From Neostapfia colusana (Eukaryota > Streptophyta > Magnoliopsida > Poales > Poaceae): a stretch of 64,000 nt of DNA. Position 1 is the stretch's first letter. The number at the start of each line of letters is the position of its first letter. The DNA lies in NCBI GenBank assembly GCA_030760725.1, contig JASWHV010000003.1, forward strand, positions 113,864,153 through 113,928,152, in the 5' to 3' direction. The position numbers and the translations under genes were made by a program. This document shows positions 12,201 through 22,382 of the stretch, piece after piece. The notes under the pieces are model-generated. The model was not told where the DNA came from. It saw only the letters and a program-made list of their open reading frames with translations, and did not search any database.

Positions 12201-12662
12201 GGAGAAACCCGGGTTCTCACCGGAGAGAAAAACGGCGGATCGTGGGGGGGAAATGGGACGATGCCGGGGTTTTTATACACGGGGGAGGGCGGCGTGTTAG
12301 TTTAATCAAGTTGGGGTCTTCCGGAACCAGAATTCGGCTGGGAACGCGCGGTTTTCTGGGTTAGTTTCGATCGGGTGCGCGCGCGGAGGAGTCCCGGGTT
12401 CGGACGAGAGGGAGGTCGGGGATGACAGGTGGGTCCCGCCTGTCTGTGAGAGGTGCGCGGGCGCGCGGCTGCGGGCTGGCGTGGGGTTTGGGTGGGCCGG
12501 CTGGTGGGTTTCGGCCCACTGGCCGGGAAGGTTTATTTTTTTCTTTTTCATTTCTGTTTTGAGTTTAATTTGAATTCCAGTTTGAATTTGAATTTTTGCA
12601 ACACATGCAATACGTCCAAAAATTTTTAGATTCCCCTCTTAACAGGATTTTGGGGTGTTACA
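9245..12662 (-). repeat. A1 5' LTR (3,418 bp), inverted relative to A2
   Basis: On the plus strand it reads TGTCACACCC...GGGGTGTTACA, the reverse complement of the A2 LTR. It forms a ~3.4-kb inverted repeat with 4186-7604, separated by 1,640 bp. TATA is at 12271-12278 (minus), the donor-like GTGAGA at 11999-11994, the CCCCTGG-type units at about 11530-11720, and AATAAA near the left end. Confidence 0.94.
9586..10316 (-). other. Conserved block and hairpin in A1 LTR
   Basis: The conserved block is at 9863-10316. The palindromes CTGTCATGACAG (9879-9890) and ACTCTGCAGAGT (9897-9908) are both perfect here. The hairpin at 9586-9604 keeps TGAGTACC with the 3' arm AGTACTCA, so one closing pair is lost. 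Confidence 0.72.
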
Positions 12663-15514
12663 TGCCCCCTGATTGGGACATTGAGTTTGCCATTGATTTG
12701 GTACCCGGAACTGCACCCATAGCAAAGAGACCCTATAGGATGCCTGTCAATGAACTAGTAGAACTCAAGAAGCAAATCCAAGAGCAGTTGAAGAAGGGTT
12801 TTATACGTCCGAGCTCGTCACCATGGGGAGCTCCTGTGCTCTTCGTAGACAAGAAGGATGGGACCTGGATGTGCGTGGACTATAGGTCTCTCAACGAGAT
12901 GACAATCAAGAACAAATGCCCTCTGCCCCCTATAGAGGACCTATTCGACCAAATGAAAGGAGCCCGAGTGTTCTCCAAGATTGATCTTCGGTCGGGATAT
13001 TTCTAGCTGAAGATTAAGCCCTCCGATATACCCAAGACTGCCTTTCGAACACAGTATGGTTCGTATGAATATACTGTCATGTCTTTTGAGTTAACAAATG
13101 CACCCGCATACTTCATGTACCTCATGAACAAGGTTTTCATGGAGTACTTGGATAAGTTCGTCGTGGTTTTCATCGACGACATTATGGTGTATTCAAAAAG
13201 TGAGGAGAAGCATGAAGAACATTTGAAATTGACCTTGCAGAAAATGCGTGAGCATCAATTGTATGCCAAGCTTAACAAGTGTCAATTTTGGCTAAAGGAA
13301 ATATCGTTCCTAGGCCACATTATCTCCGAAAAAGGGGTATCGGTCGATCCTGGAAAAGTGAGGGATGTCCTGAAGTGGGACCAACCGCAAAACGTGAGGG
13401 ATATTCGGAGTTTTCTTGGGATGGCTGGATACTACCGACGCTTCATTAAGGACTTCTCTAAGATAGCAAAACCTATGACGGAGTTGTTAACGAAGGAAAA
13501 AGCCTTTCGATGGACACCAGCATGCCAAGAGAGTTTTGAGGAACTCAAGAAAAGGCTAACCACAGCACCGGTTTTGGTATTGCCGAACGTAAGCAAGAGC
13601 TTTGACATATATTGTGACGTATCCAGACAAGGGCTCGGATGTGTGCTCATGCAAGAAGGGCAAGTGGTAGCCTATGCCTCACAACAATTAAAGAAGCGCG
13701 AGCTTAATTATCCTACACATGACTTGGAGCTAGCAGCAGTAGTGCATGCATTGAACATTTGGAGACATTATATCCTTGGTCATCGATGTGAGGTCTATAC
13801 AGATCATAAAAGCCTCAAGTACATATTTACACAAGCGGACTTGAATTTGAGGCAACGTCAATGGTTGGAACTCATCAAGAATTACGATATTGGAATCAAC
13901 TACCACCCTGGGAAGGCTAATGTAGTAGCTGATGCATTGAGCCGGAAGGGAGCATGCCACCAACTCACGGTTTGGGAGCTGCCATCCGAACTACGTAAGG
14001 AGTTTGAACAGTTACACCTCGGATTCTTGAACAACATGGAAATGATGGAGATCCACTCTTCATTGGAGGAAGAGATAAGGGATGGCCAAGCAATGGATGA
14101 GGAGATCAAGGAGATCAAGGAAAGGATCCGACAAGGAATAGAGGACTTCAAAGAAGATGAGAAGGGTACGCTTTGGCTACGAAAAAGGATTTGTGTTCCT
14201 AACGTGAAGCACATCCGTGACATGATATTAAAAGAGGCACATGATTCACCCTATTCCATACATCCCGGAAGTACCACAATGTACAAGGACTTGAAGACTT
14301 GTTACTGGTGGGATGGTATGAAAAGGGATATAGCCAAATACGTTGCCCTATGCGACACATGCCAACGGGTGAAGGCCGAACATCAAAGACCCGCTGGATT
14401 GTTGCAACCTTTGAAGGTACCAGAGTGGAAGTGGGAGGACATCAGTATGGATTTCATCATCGGATTGCCACGTACTCAGTCGGATTACGACTCTATCTGG
14501 GTTATCATGGACCGATTGATGAAAACAGCCCATTTTCTCCCTATAAGGGCCAAGCACAACGTTGCACAATTAGCCGAGTTGTACATGGAGCAGACCGTGT
14601 GCCGTCATGGAGTCCCGAGGAGGATATTCTTAGATCGAGATTCTCAGTTTACCTCTAGATTCTGGAGGAAGCCGCAGAAAGCTATGGGTACATGACTAGA
14701 TTTTAGCTCCGCCTATCACCCACAAACCGATGGGCAAACCGAAAGGACAAACCAAATTTTGGAGGACATGTTGAGAGCTTGCGCCTTGAAACGTGGGCGT
14801 AGTTGGGATAGGAGTTTACCATACGCCGAATTCTCCTATAACAACAGCTATCAAGCTAGCTTGAAGATGTTGCCTTTCGAAGCATTGAACGGTAGACGGT
14901 GTAGAATACCGCTGTTTTGGAACAAAACCGGAGAGAACCAGGTGTTTGGACCCGAAGTGCTACAAGAAGCTGAAATGCATGTCCAAACGATACGGGAGAA
15001 CTTAAAGGCTGCCCAGTCACGACAGAAAAGCTATGCGGACAATAGGTGAAGGAAGTTGACTTTCGAAGTATGAGACTTCGTATACCTTAAGGTATCGCCT
15101 ATCCGTGGCCAACGACGTTTCAACGTCAAAGGCAAGCTAGCACCCCGCTACATCGGACCATTTAAGATTGTGGACAAGAGAGAAGTAGCATATCAACTAG
15201 AGCTCCCAACATATCTCTCCGACGTACATGACGTATTTCATGTATCCCAGCTTAAGAAGTGCTTGAGAGTACCGGAGGAGCGAGTACCAATGGAAGAGCT
15301 TGAACTTCAAGAGGACCTGAATTATACGGAGCACCCTGTCCGAATTTTGAACGTAAAGGAAAGGGTCACCTGGAACAAAGTGATCCGATGGTGCAAGGTA
15401 CAATGGAGCCATCACACCGAGGCTGAAGCTACATGGGAGCATGAAGAAGACATCAAGGCAGAATTTCCTCATCTATTCTCTACTAACGAATCTCGAGGGC
15501 GAGATTCAATTTAA
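12663..15514 (+). pseudogene. pol: B1 RT-RNase H-integrase-chromodomain, several stops
   Basis: RT begins just after the DIEFAIDLVPG block and shows CVDYRSLN, SFELTNAPA (usually SFGLTNAPA) and VFIDDIMVYS (about 13165-13195). RNase H (YTDHKSLKY), the HHCC region (CDTCQRVKAEH), the DDE core (GLPRTQS, LDRDSQF, TDGQTER) and a chromodomain with KVQWSHHTEAEATWE follow. Stops fall at 13004-13006 (CAG to TAG), 14693-14695, 15047-15049 (TGA) and in the next few codons (TGA near 15071). The 13007-14695 stretch is open for 563 codons. All three integrase catalytic acids are present. The frame ends at 15512-15514 in the conserved RGRDSI tail that overlaps the pre-PPT hairpin. Confidence 0.92.
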
Positions 15515-15526
15515 GGGGGGTAGATT
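15489..15526 (+). promoter_or_regulatory. B1 pre-PPT hairpin and polypurine tract
   Basis: AATCTCG (15489-15495), loop AGGG and CGAGATT (15500-15506) form a perfect stem. TTTAAGGGGGGTAGATT leads into the LTR at 15527. Confidence 0.85.
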
Positions 15527-15684
15527 TGCGACACCCACATTTTTTGGTTTCTGCATATATTCATGTTTCATGAAGAGAAAACATCTTAAAAGAAGAAGGA
15601 ACAGAGAAAAATATCAAAAAGATGGCCAATAAGAGCCGAATCCAGTTCTCAGAGAGCGCCGAGGACAACTTCCGCGGCCCGCTG

Positions 15685-16340
15685 GCCACGTGGCATGTTC
15701 GGAGCTCATCACTGCGAAGTGGGGAGAGGTCCGCCGCTAAACTGGCTACGTGGCAGGCTCGGGGCTCGTCTCCGCTAAGGGGCAGAGGTCCGACCCTGTG
15801 GGACACGTGTTGCTCCCGGAGCTAGTCCCTGCGGAAGAAGAAAGGCAGTTCTGCAGGACACATGTCACCTTCGGAGCTAGTCACCGCGGAAATCAGAGGA
15901 CCAGTCGCGCGGGACACGTATCGATCTCGGAGCTCACCTCCGAGAGTTCCGGTTCTATTGGACACATGTCGTCACCGGAGCTTATCTCCGGGAGGTCCGT
16001 CACTGTTGGACACGTGTTTACTTCGGAGCTCGTCTCTGAGGAAAAAGAAAAGTCCGGCGCTACTTGACGCGTGGCATTCACGGAGCTCACCTCCAAAAAG
16101 AGGGAGGTCCAGAATGGATACGTGGCACACCTGGAGCTACCTCCGGAGAGAGGGAAGGTCCGGCACTGACATGTGGCTTGCGCACCTCCGAATGGAGAGG
16201 AGGTCCTGACCGCCAGAATACGTGGCGCACGCGGAGCTCACCTCCGAAGGAGAAGAGAGGTCTCGCTCGATTGACACGCGGCACAATCGGAGCTCGTCTC
16301 TGCGAAAAAGGAGATACCAGGCCCCGGAGGACACGTGGAG
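15685..16340 (+). repeat. U3 tandem array of G-box-like units in B1 LTR
   Basis: About 13 degenerate units occur at 50-60 bp spacing. Each has a G-box-like core (perfect CACGTG at about 15687, 15805 and 16012; CACATG, ACGTGG or ACGCGG elsewhere), then CGGAGCT...CTCCG and AGGTCC. The array lies upstream of the TATA box, where enhancers are expected. G-boxes bind plant bZIP/bHLH factors, often in ABA and stress responses (established), so stress inducibility is an inference. Confidence 0.7.
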
Positions 16341-16551
16341 ATTCCGGAGCTCATCACCGCAGAGGTAACGAGTTCTGGAACGGATTTTAGATTCTGTACG
16401 CGTAGAAATATCGGTACGGAGAAGAAACCGTCCTGAATTCCACAATGTTACCGCACCAAATCAACTAAAGATAAGTTGTTAAGATTCAACGACAATCTGA
16501 ATAGGACTCTTATTTGGAATACAATGAGATTAGGACTCTTCTTCTCCTGAT

Positions 16552-16559
16552 TATAAATA
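16552..16559 (+). promoter_or_regulatory. TATA box of B1 LTR
   Basis: TATAAATA follows the U3 array, with the same core and flank (GATTATAAATAGAAC) in B2 and B3. Confidence 0.75.
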
Positions 16560-17466
16560 GAACCCAGAACCCTTGGCCAAAAACCACAAACTTCTTTTCA
16601 ACTCCTGAGCCGACGACTTAGAGCCCTAGCCCGAACTTGCCGAGTAAGCCCACCGCCGGAGTTCAGTCGAGGAAGATCGTCGGAAGGGAGCCCAACGATC
16701 TGTCTTGCTAGGAGAAGAACGTAAGGTAGGTCTCCAATACCACCTTACGACATCATTATGTTTTCTTTGCATCTGTTCTTCGATTCCTTTCAAACAGTAG
16801 CTTCCTCGTGGACAGATCACTTGTTGATCAGGTTGATCTAAAGACAAGGTCATCGCCACATCCACATCTGATCCGAACACCTCTGTTTATCATAAAACCA
16901 TGGCAAGAACACGTACAAACCGACCTAATAAAACTAAACTGCATTATAGGATAGCATTCATATGCATCATCACATCTAGTTAAATTTTGTGCATGATATT
17001 GATTGCTGTGGATCTTGTATGTGCGTGATCCTGTATAGCAGGACAATCTCATGGAGCTGTCTACGATGAGCTGCAACAGCAAGGTTTCGAGATCCAAGAG
17101 CAACCGGAACCGCAAGAACAAGGCAAGTGCCCCTTGACCATATTGATCCTATGTTTTGGGAAAAACTGTTTGTTTTGCGAAAAGGTGTGTGCTGAGTCAA
17201 ACATGATGGGAAACCCTTTTATAGGAGTTTACTAGTTTTGGTTAAAACCACCCTTGTCGCCAGGGAAGTTTATGAGTCGGGTATGGTTTTTTTACTTTTA
17301 TGCATCGCTGAGTCCATCGGATTGGGAAGCGAGATAGATGTGTCTAGCTAACTGCACTCATAATGATAATGAGAAACTGATGTTGTTAATGAACATGGAT
17401 CGGAGGGAGATCTAGGAAAGACTGGGTTTGTGAATGAGGTAGCATGCGATGGTGGTTTACTTGCCG

Positions 17467-18372
17467 TAGATCTAAGGACCGGTTCATGCGAGCACATGCC
17501 AGGATAACAGTGCCACCACAAGGCCATGTATGGGTGCGTCTTAGCTGAGTAATTAGGTAAGTTGCTAGATTGTTATGGACCGTGGAAGGCGCGGGGAATG
17601 GGAGTCGAGTGAGGACTGCCCTGGGAACTGCATGCCACAAGAGGGGGCCCGTGGGTGGGAGAATTGGAGATTCTAGCCTGCCGGTGAAACCTTAGTGAGT
17701 CCATACATCTAGTAGCCCCTTTGTAAAGGCTATTTTGTGATCTCTTGGCCATACACCAACGGTTGTGTACTGGTATAATGGAGGTTCTGCAGTCGCTGGC
17801 GGGTGACGAAATCACAAACTTGTGAGTAAAGAGGTGCAAACTCTGCACAGTCTAAAACTATCATGATAGCTGAGCTTACGGTCACGAGCGCCTGGCCAAC
17901 TTCCATGATTAGTTGGGATGGTTATTGGATATGTTTATTGGATATGGTTATTGGTTATGGTTTTGGATGGTTTTGTTTTCGGGACTGTTGAGTCCGGGTG
18001 ATAAGATGGGTTGCTTGACTGTTGAGTCATGGCAACAAGGTTGGTCTCAGTGGGAGACGAAGTTGTTTATGATGAAATGGTAGTGAATCCGAGATGGTAT
18101 TCGTGAGATGGTAGCATATACGAGGAGGTATTCGTGAGCAAGAATGAGGTTGATTGATGTCTGGTTGTAACATGGAAGGTAATGAACATAATGGAGGTAT
18201 GATCGGTATTTTAATACATGTTGGGATTACATTCACCTAAAGATAAGTTGCTGTTTTATCGTGGTTTTTGATAAATAACTTTGCTTTTCTGCAATGAGCC
18301 TTTTTATACCTACCTTGATATGAGCTTCATATCATATTTTTCCTGCACTTGCTAAGTACATCATTGTGCTCA
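17467..18372 (+). other. Conserved block and hairpin in B1 LTR
   Basis: The block (17467-17895) begins AAGGACCGGTTCATG. It carries CTATCATGATAG (17858-17869), a perfect palindrome where family A has CTGTCATGACAG. The downstream hairpin TAAGTAC/ATCATT/GTGCTCA (18353-18372) is weakened. Confidence 0.7.
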
Positions 18373-19719
18373 AACTTGCATTATTATTTCATCATCAGCA
18401 AGAGGAGAAGATTTCTATGAAGACCAAGTAGAGCATTAGGCATGTGATCTGTTCTCAACCTTGACTGTGGGGGATGGAGTAAAGATGGAGTCATTGCTGC
18501 ATAGAATTGCTTCCGCATTAGTAGAATTGCTTCCGCATTAGAATAAAGACTTCCACTGCATAGAAATAACACTTCCGCTGTGAGCATGAGTCCAAGACTC
18601 ATGAGACATTGCAATAAACTATGTTATTCATGGTAATGTATAATCTGATTTCAGTTTGTGGAACATATGTGTATGTGTGATGAACATCCTGGGCATACAT
18701 ATGCATCAGTTCTCGGTTCCATGGTATTCCACAGAATTGTGGGCGTCACAGCTACTAAGAACACGTTTACGGGCTGAACATGAACTCTTTTGCTTAGTCT
18801 ACGACCGCGAGTGTAGACTTAACGTTATTTTGATGTAACTATGTTCATAAACCAGTTTATGTAATAAAATTTCGCTTCCGCTTTTTACCTTTTATGTATG
18901 TTATCTGGTGCTGTGCAACGCAGCACCCCTCAGCGAGATCCTTGCTTGTCGGGACCGTACCAGGCTGTACTTTTGCAGAAAAACCCCTGGTTAGTGCTAA
19001 AACCCTCAGAAGGCCCCACTATATGCTTAATTTGCAATATAGCCCCTGTTTAATACTGAATTAACATCTTAGCCATGTTTAGTTGCTAAGTTTTCACATA
19101 AACACCCCTGTTAGTGCTAAATTGACAGAAACACCTACATAACATGCTGAAATAATCCTTACAAACCTAATAACTACTGTTTTTACATGACACACTCACA
19201 CAAATGTAAATTAATAGTGAACACACATAAAGGAAGGTATCTTTGCATAATAGAAAGGAAATACGACATAGGATTAAAAAGTGAAAACGCACTAGATGAA
19301 TAAAATGTGTAGGACTTTCTTATATGTAATGTAATTAACATGATTGTTTGTGACTGGAGTTGTTTCTTATTGATTTCTTGTTATTTACTTTGCACATGTT
19401 ATGTCATGGATAAAATCAGTCCCCGAGCCAAAGTTTGACCTACAAGCCCAAGACATTGAAGATTCCGAGCAGCAATACTTCTCGAGAGGCAAGTGCCCTT
19501 GACCACTTTGCTCCTATTTAGGAATTTTAGTTAGATTTGTATGCATGTCTTAAAATGGATCCCATGCTTGGAAGTTTTACTAGATTTTCCTCATTATTTC
19601 TTGTAGCTTGGATATGGGTTTGTTGCAATTTATTTACTTTTGTTGTTTTCATGCTTAGCCCTGCTTAGTAGATGGGAGGAATAACTTTACATTTAATTCT
19701 ATTATTATGATCATTGTGG

Positions 19720-19741
19720 ATATATATATATATATATATAT
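19720..19741 (+). repeat. (TA)n microsatellite
   Basis: Eleven uninterrupted TA units lie inside the C1 LTR. Nothing else is notable about it. Confidence 0.95.
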
Positions 19742-19827
19742 GGTTATATGATAGGAATCTAAATGGCTGGTTGGTACACGGTTGGTGTCGTGTGCACGAG
19801 ACGGGTTGGTGGTTAGTTCCTGTGTAG

Positions 19828-20459
19828 ATTCTAAGGACTGGTTCGTGATACTTTTGATCTAGCTTATTACCGCGCCACCACAAGAACTGGTATGGGAGAG
19901 TGTGGTCAATTAAGTTGTTTCTATCTCTCCTTGTGTACACCATAGAGATGTTGTGGCGCGAGATGGGGCCTCTGCAACGGAGGTAAAATGGACTCCAGGA
20001 TGTAGTTAGTTGTGAAACCTTAGAGGTGTGCAGGGGTTAGGTAGTGCAATGTAAAAATTAAGTCGTGTACTCTTGGCCATACACCATAGAAAATGTGAGA
20101 TGACGGGATGGAGTTTCTTTAGTCGCCGATGGGCAATGAAATAACGACTTTTTGGTAAAGTGGTACAAACTCTGTAGAGTCAAAACTATATAGATACTCG
20201 TGCTCACGGTCAAGAGCGGGCTAGTAACTCGTTCATGATTAGCATGGGTCGAGAGTGGTTGGTGGTTTGGGATGGTGTACAGGTGGACTTGGTGATACTT
20301 GGATACATGGTTAGGGATGATGGGGTATTCACATAGAAACTAGGTTGCTAATTAAAATAATAGTATTAGGGTTGCTTAGTGCATAAGCTGAGTTGGCCTT
20401 CTTTGATTCCTGCCTCATGTATATAATTTTCCACACTTGCTGAGTACTCTATGTACTCA
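19828..20459 (+). other. Conserved block and hairpin in C1 LTR
   Basis: The block (19828-20222) keeps the order seen in A and B, from TAAGGACTGGTTCGTG to CACGGTCAAGAGCGGG. ACTCTGTAGAGT (20169-20180) retains both arms. The second palindrome is decayed. The hairpin TGAGTAC/TCTAT/GTACTCA (20441-20459) is perfect, with a loop unlike those of A or B. Confidence 0.7.
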
Positions 20460-20786
20460 AGAGTTTCCCTTTACTCTTGTAATATGCTGCTCAAGACACG
20501 GAGAGGGTGCTGAGGATGACTAGGATGATGGCTTCGACCCTGGCGTGCAGTACCAGGCTGGTGTACCACCGGACGATGCCTGTGGATCCCTACTTTAATT
20601 TCCGCTATCATGTGTACTTTTCTTTTTAGACCATGAGGAATTTCATGTAACAGATGATGTATTGGTCGCACATGGGCTTAATATTATGATACATTTACTC
20701 TTATTTTTGTCCTGTTTATGATTCATCGATCGTGGCATACACAGAAGTACACTTGGTATCTCTTGCATGAACCGGGCGTGACAGAG

Positions 20787-20799
20787 TGGTATCAGAGCC
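20787..20799 (+). promoter_or_regulatory. C1 primer-binding site
   Basis: TGGTATCAGAGCC lies three bases after the LTR end and matches initiator tRNA-Met. The leader from here to 21262 shows no ORF like that of family A and ends CTGTAACAG directly before the gag ATG, an acceptor-like end. Confidence 0.9.
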
Positions 20800-21262
20800 A
20801 AGGTTATCCCTAGGACATGAGCCTAGTTAGAAACGGTCGCGAATTAGACTTATTTTCAACATGAAAACTATTTGTGACATAAAACTTGTGAAAATTTGTG
20901 GGATCTCTGTTTCCATGTGTCTTACCCCATTTCACTAAACCTCGTCTTGTTCAACCTATCAAATTGTGAAAGATTTCACAAAATGAACCTTCCCCACTCT
21001 TTACTTGTTCAACTTATTAGGGTCCCCAAAAGCGGACGACACGAAATTATGTAGGGATTATAAGTCACCCAGCCTTAAATAAAGAGACGCTTAGTTTTGG
21101 CGTAGCTAATCACCATATGGGGGTCATTGGTTGATTGTTTGCATGGTTTTGTGGTGATTGCGGCATGCATATGTACGGTTCCTTATATAATAATGAGCCT
21201 AATAGTTAATTATCTTATAATTTTGTAATATCGTCCTAAGACTTTGTTGCTATCTGTAACAG

Positions 21263-22382
21263 ATGGCAGGCAGGGGACGAGGTCATGTCCTTGGAGTGCC
21301 GGAGGCAGATGGGCCTCTAGAGTTCCAGTTTCCAGCTTGGAACGGGTGAGGTGCTTTCTAGAGAGCTGCTCAGCTGACGATGCAGTAGATGATAGCCACT
21401 CAAAACCAACTCCTGCAAGGGCCTGACAGCGATCATGGCTAACTACACCAAGCTCCTCCACCTCCACCACTGCTGGCACCTAGGCCTCGGTCCAAGCTGA
21501 GGGACTTCTAGAGTACTCAGCCTCTTGTATTCATGAGCCCAGTGGAGCCAATGGATGCAGAAGACGATCGACAGCAAGCTGCAATTGATCTAGTGTAAGG
21601 GCCGAGAGTGTGTCTTGCTAGCTGCTCACCAGCTAGCAGGACCAGCAGCAGACTGGTGGACAGCTTACACCGCTGGCCACGCTGACCCTAAGACCATCAC
21701 CTGGGAGGAGTTCAGGCTCAGCTATCGCAGCCACTTCGTGTCAGCTGGAGAGATCAAGATCAAGCGTAAAGAGTTCATGAGTCTGAGGCAGAGTGGCATG
21801 ACAGTGCGTGAGTACCTCACTCGATTCACGCAGTTGTCACGCTACGCACCTGAGGAGATCAAGACTAATGAGATGAAGCAGGATTGCTTCATTCAGGGTC
21901 TTGATGAGGAGCTGAAGAGTGCACTGTGGTCCAACTACTACGACAATTTTCAGAAGATGGTGGACAAGACTTTCATCATGGAGGGGCAGATGCCAGAGCT
22001 TGAGGCACATAGGAAGCGGGGGATGGGATGACATGGACAGTCCCCAGGCAGCAGCAGTCGTCCATGCTTTGCACCACAGAAAGCTCCACAGATGGGCCGG
22101 TTTGTGGGACCGAGTCCGCCGCCGAGGTACCCTGCACCTGCTTTCAAACAGAAGCCTCAACAGACTCATCCACAGAGCCAGCAGGGCCAGTAGACACAAC
22201 AGCGTCCTCCTTTCCCACCCCATGTCACATGACCTTCCCAGCAGAGTCAGCAGCAGGGCAACTAGGGACAGGTTGGCAGGACTCTTGGACCGTGCTACAC
22301 TTGTGGCGAGATGGGTCACATTGCCAGCAGGTGCCAGAAGAAGAAGCCGCCCTAGCAGCAGCAAAGTCTCCCGCATGGTCAT
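21263..22382 (+). pseudogene. gag: C1 gag, degraded
   Basis: ATG at 21263 starts MAGRGRGHV, resembling the family A start. The N-terminal ~110 codons are scrambled by shifts and stops. The gag core is open from 21615 to 22031 (PAADWWTAY, ITWEEFRLSYRSHF, LSRYAPEEI). The zinc knuckle CYTCGEMGHIASRC is readable near 22292-22333 in another frame, after a Gln/Pro-rich linker. At least two frameshifts separate these parts, so no functional capsid could be made. Confidence 0.85.

Larger units (their letters stand above)
7605..12662 (-). mobile_element. A1: family A Gypsy element, 5' part, minus strand
   Basis: Read on the minus strand, this holds a full 5' LTR (12662 to 9245), a primer site, a 1.3-kb leader with the extra ORF, and the first third of gag, which stops at 7605 where A2 is inserted. 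The right edge (12662) abuts the B1 pol sequence at CATGCC, so A1 is itself inserted into B1. The remaining gag-pol and 3' LTR of A1 must lie upstream of the window. Confidence 0.92.
12663..18750 (+). mobile_element. B1: family B Gypsy element, 3' part
   Basis: The pol starts abruptly at the A1 boundary within the conserved M-PPD block before RT and runs to the PPT and a complete 3' LTR. The LTR ends GGGCGTCACA at 18750. Sequence from 18751 onward belongs to the C1 LTR, so B1 sits inside C1, with GCTAC (18751-18755) as the expected target duplication. The 5' half is upstream of the window. Confidence 0.9.
15527..18750 (+). repeat. B1 3' LTR (3,224 bp)
   Basis: The LTR begins TGCGACACCC (TGTGACACCC in sister copies) and ends GGGCGTCACA. 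It has a U3 G-box-like array (15685-16340), a TATA box (16552-16559), a donor-like AAG/GTAGG (16726), the shared conserved block (17467-17895), a degenerate hairpin (18353-18372), TTCCGC-rich repeats and AATAAA (18613-18618). Confidence 0.93.
18751..20783 (+). repeat. C1 5' LTR, 3' portion (2,033 bp visible)
   Basis: The LTR ends GAACCGGGCGTGACA, followed by GAG and a primer site. No TG start with the expected inverted end (TGTCACGCC-like) occurs after 18751, so the 5' part lies beyond B1. It contains CCCCTG-type units (about 18980-19125), a (TA)n microsatellite (about 19720-19741), the conserved block and a perfect hairpin. Confidence 0.82.

Noticed and set aside
15685..16340. CRISPR-like array
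   Set aside because: Units are degenerate throughout, with no exact repeats separated by unique spacers, and they lie in a plant LTR promoter.
20787..20799. tRNA gene remnants at TGGTATCAGAGCC sites
   Set aside because: Only the 13-base primer complement is present next to LTR ends; no cloverleaf surrounds it.
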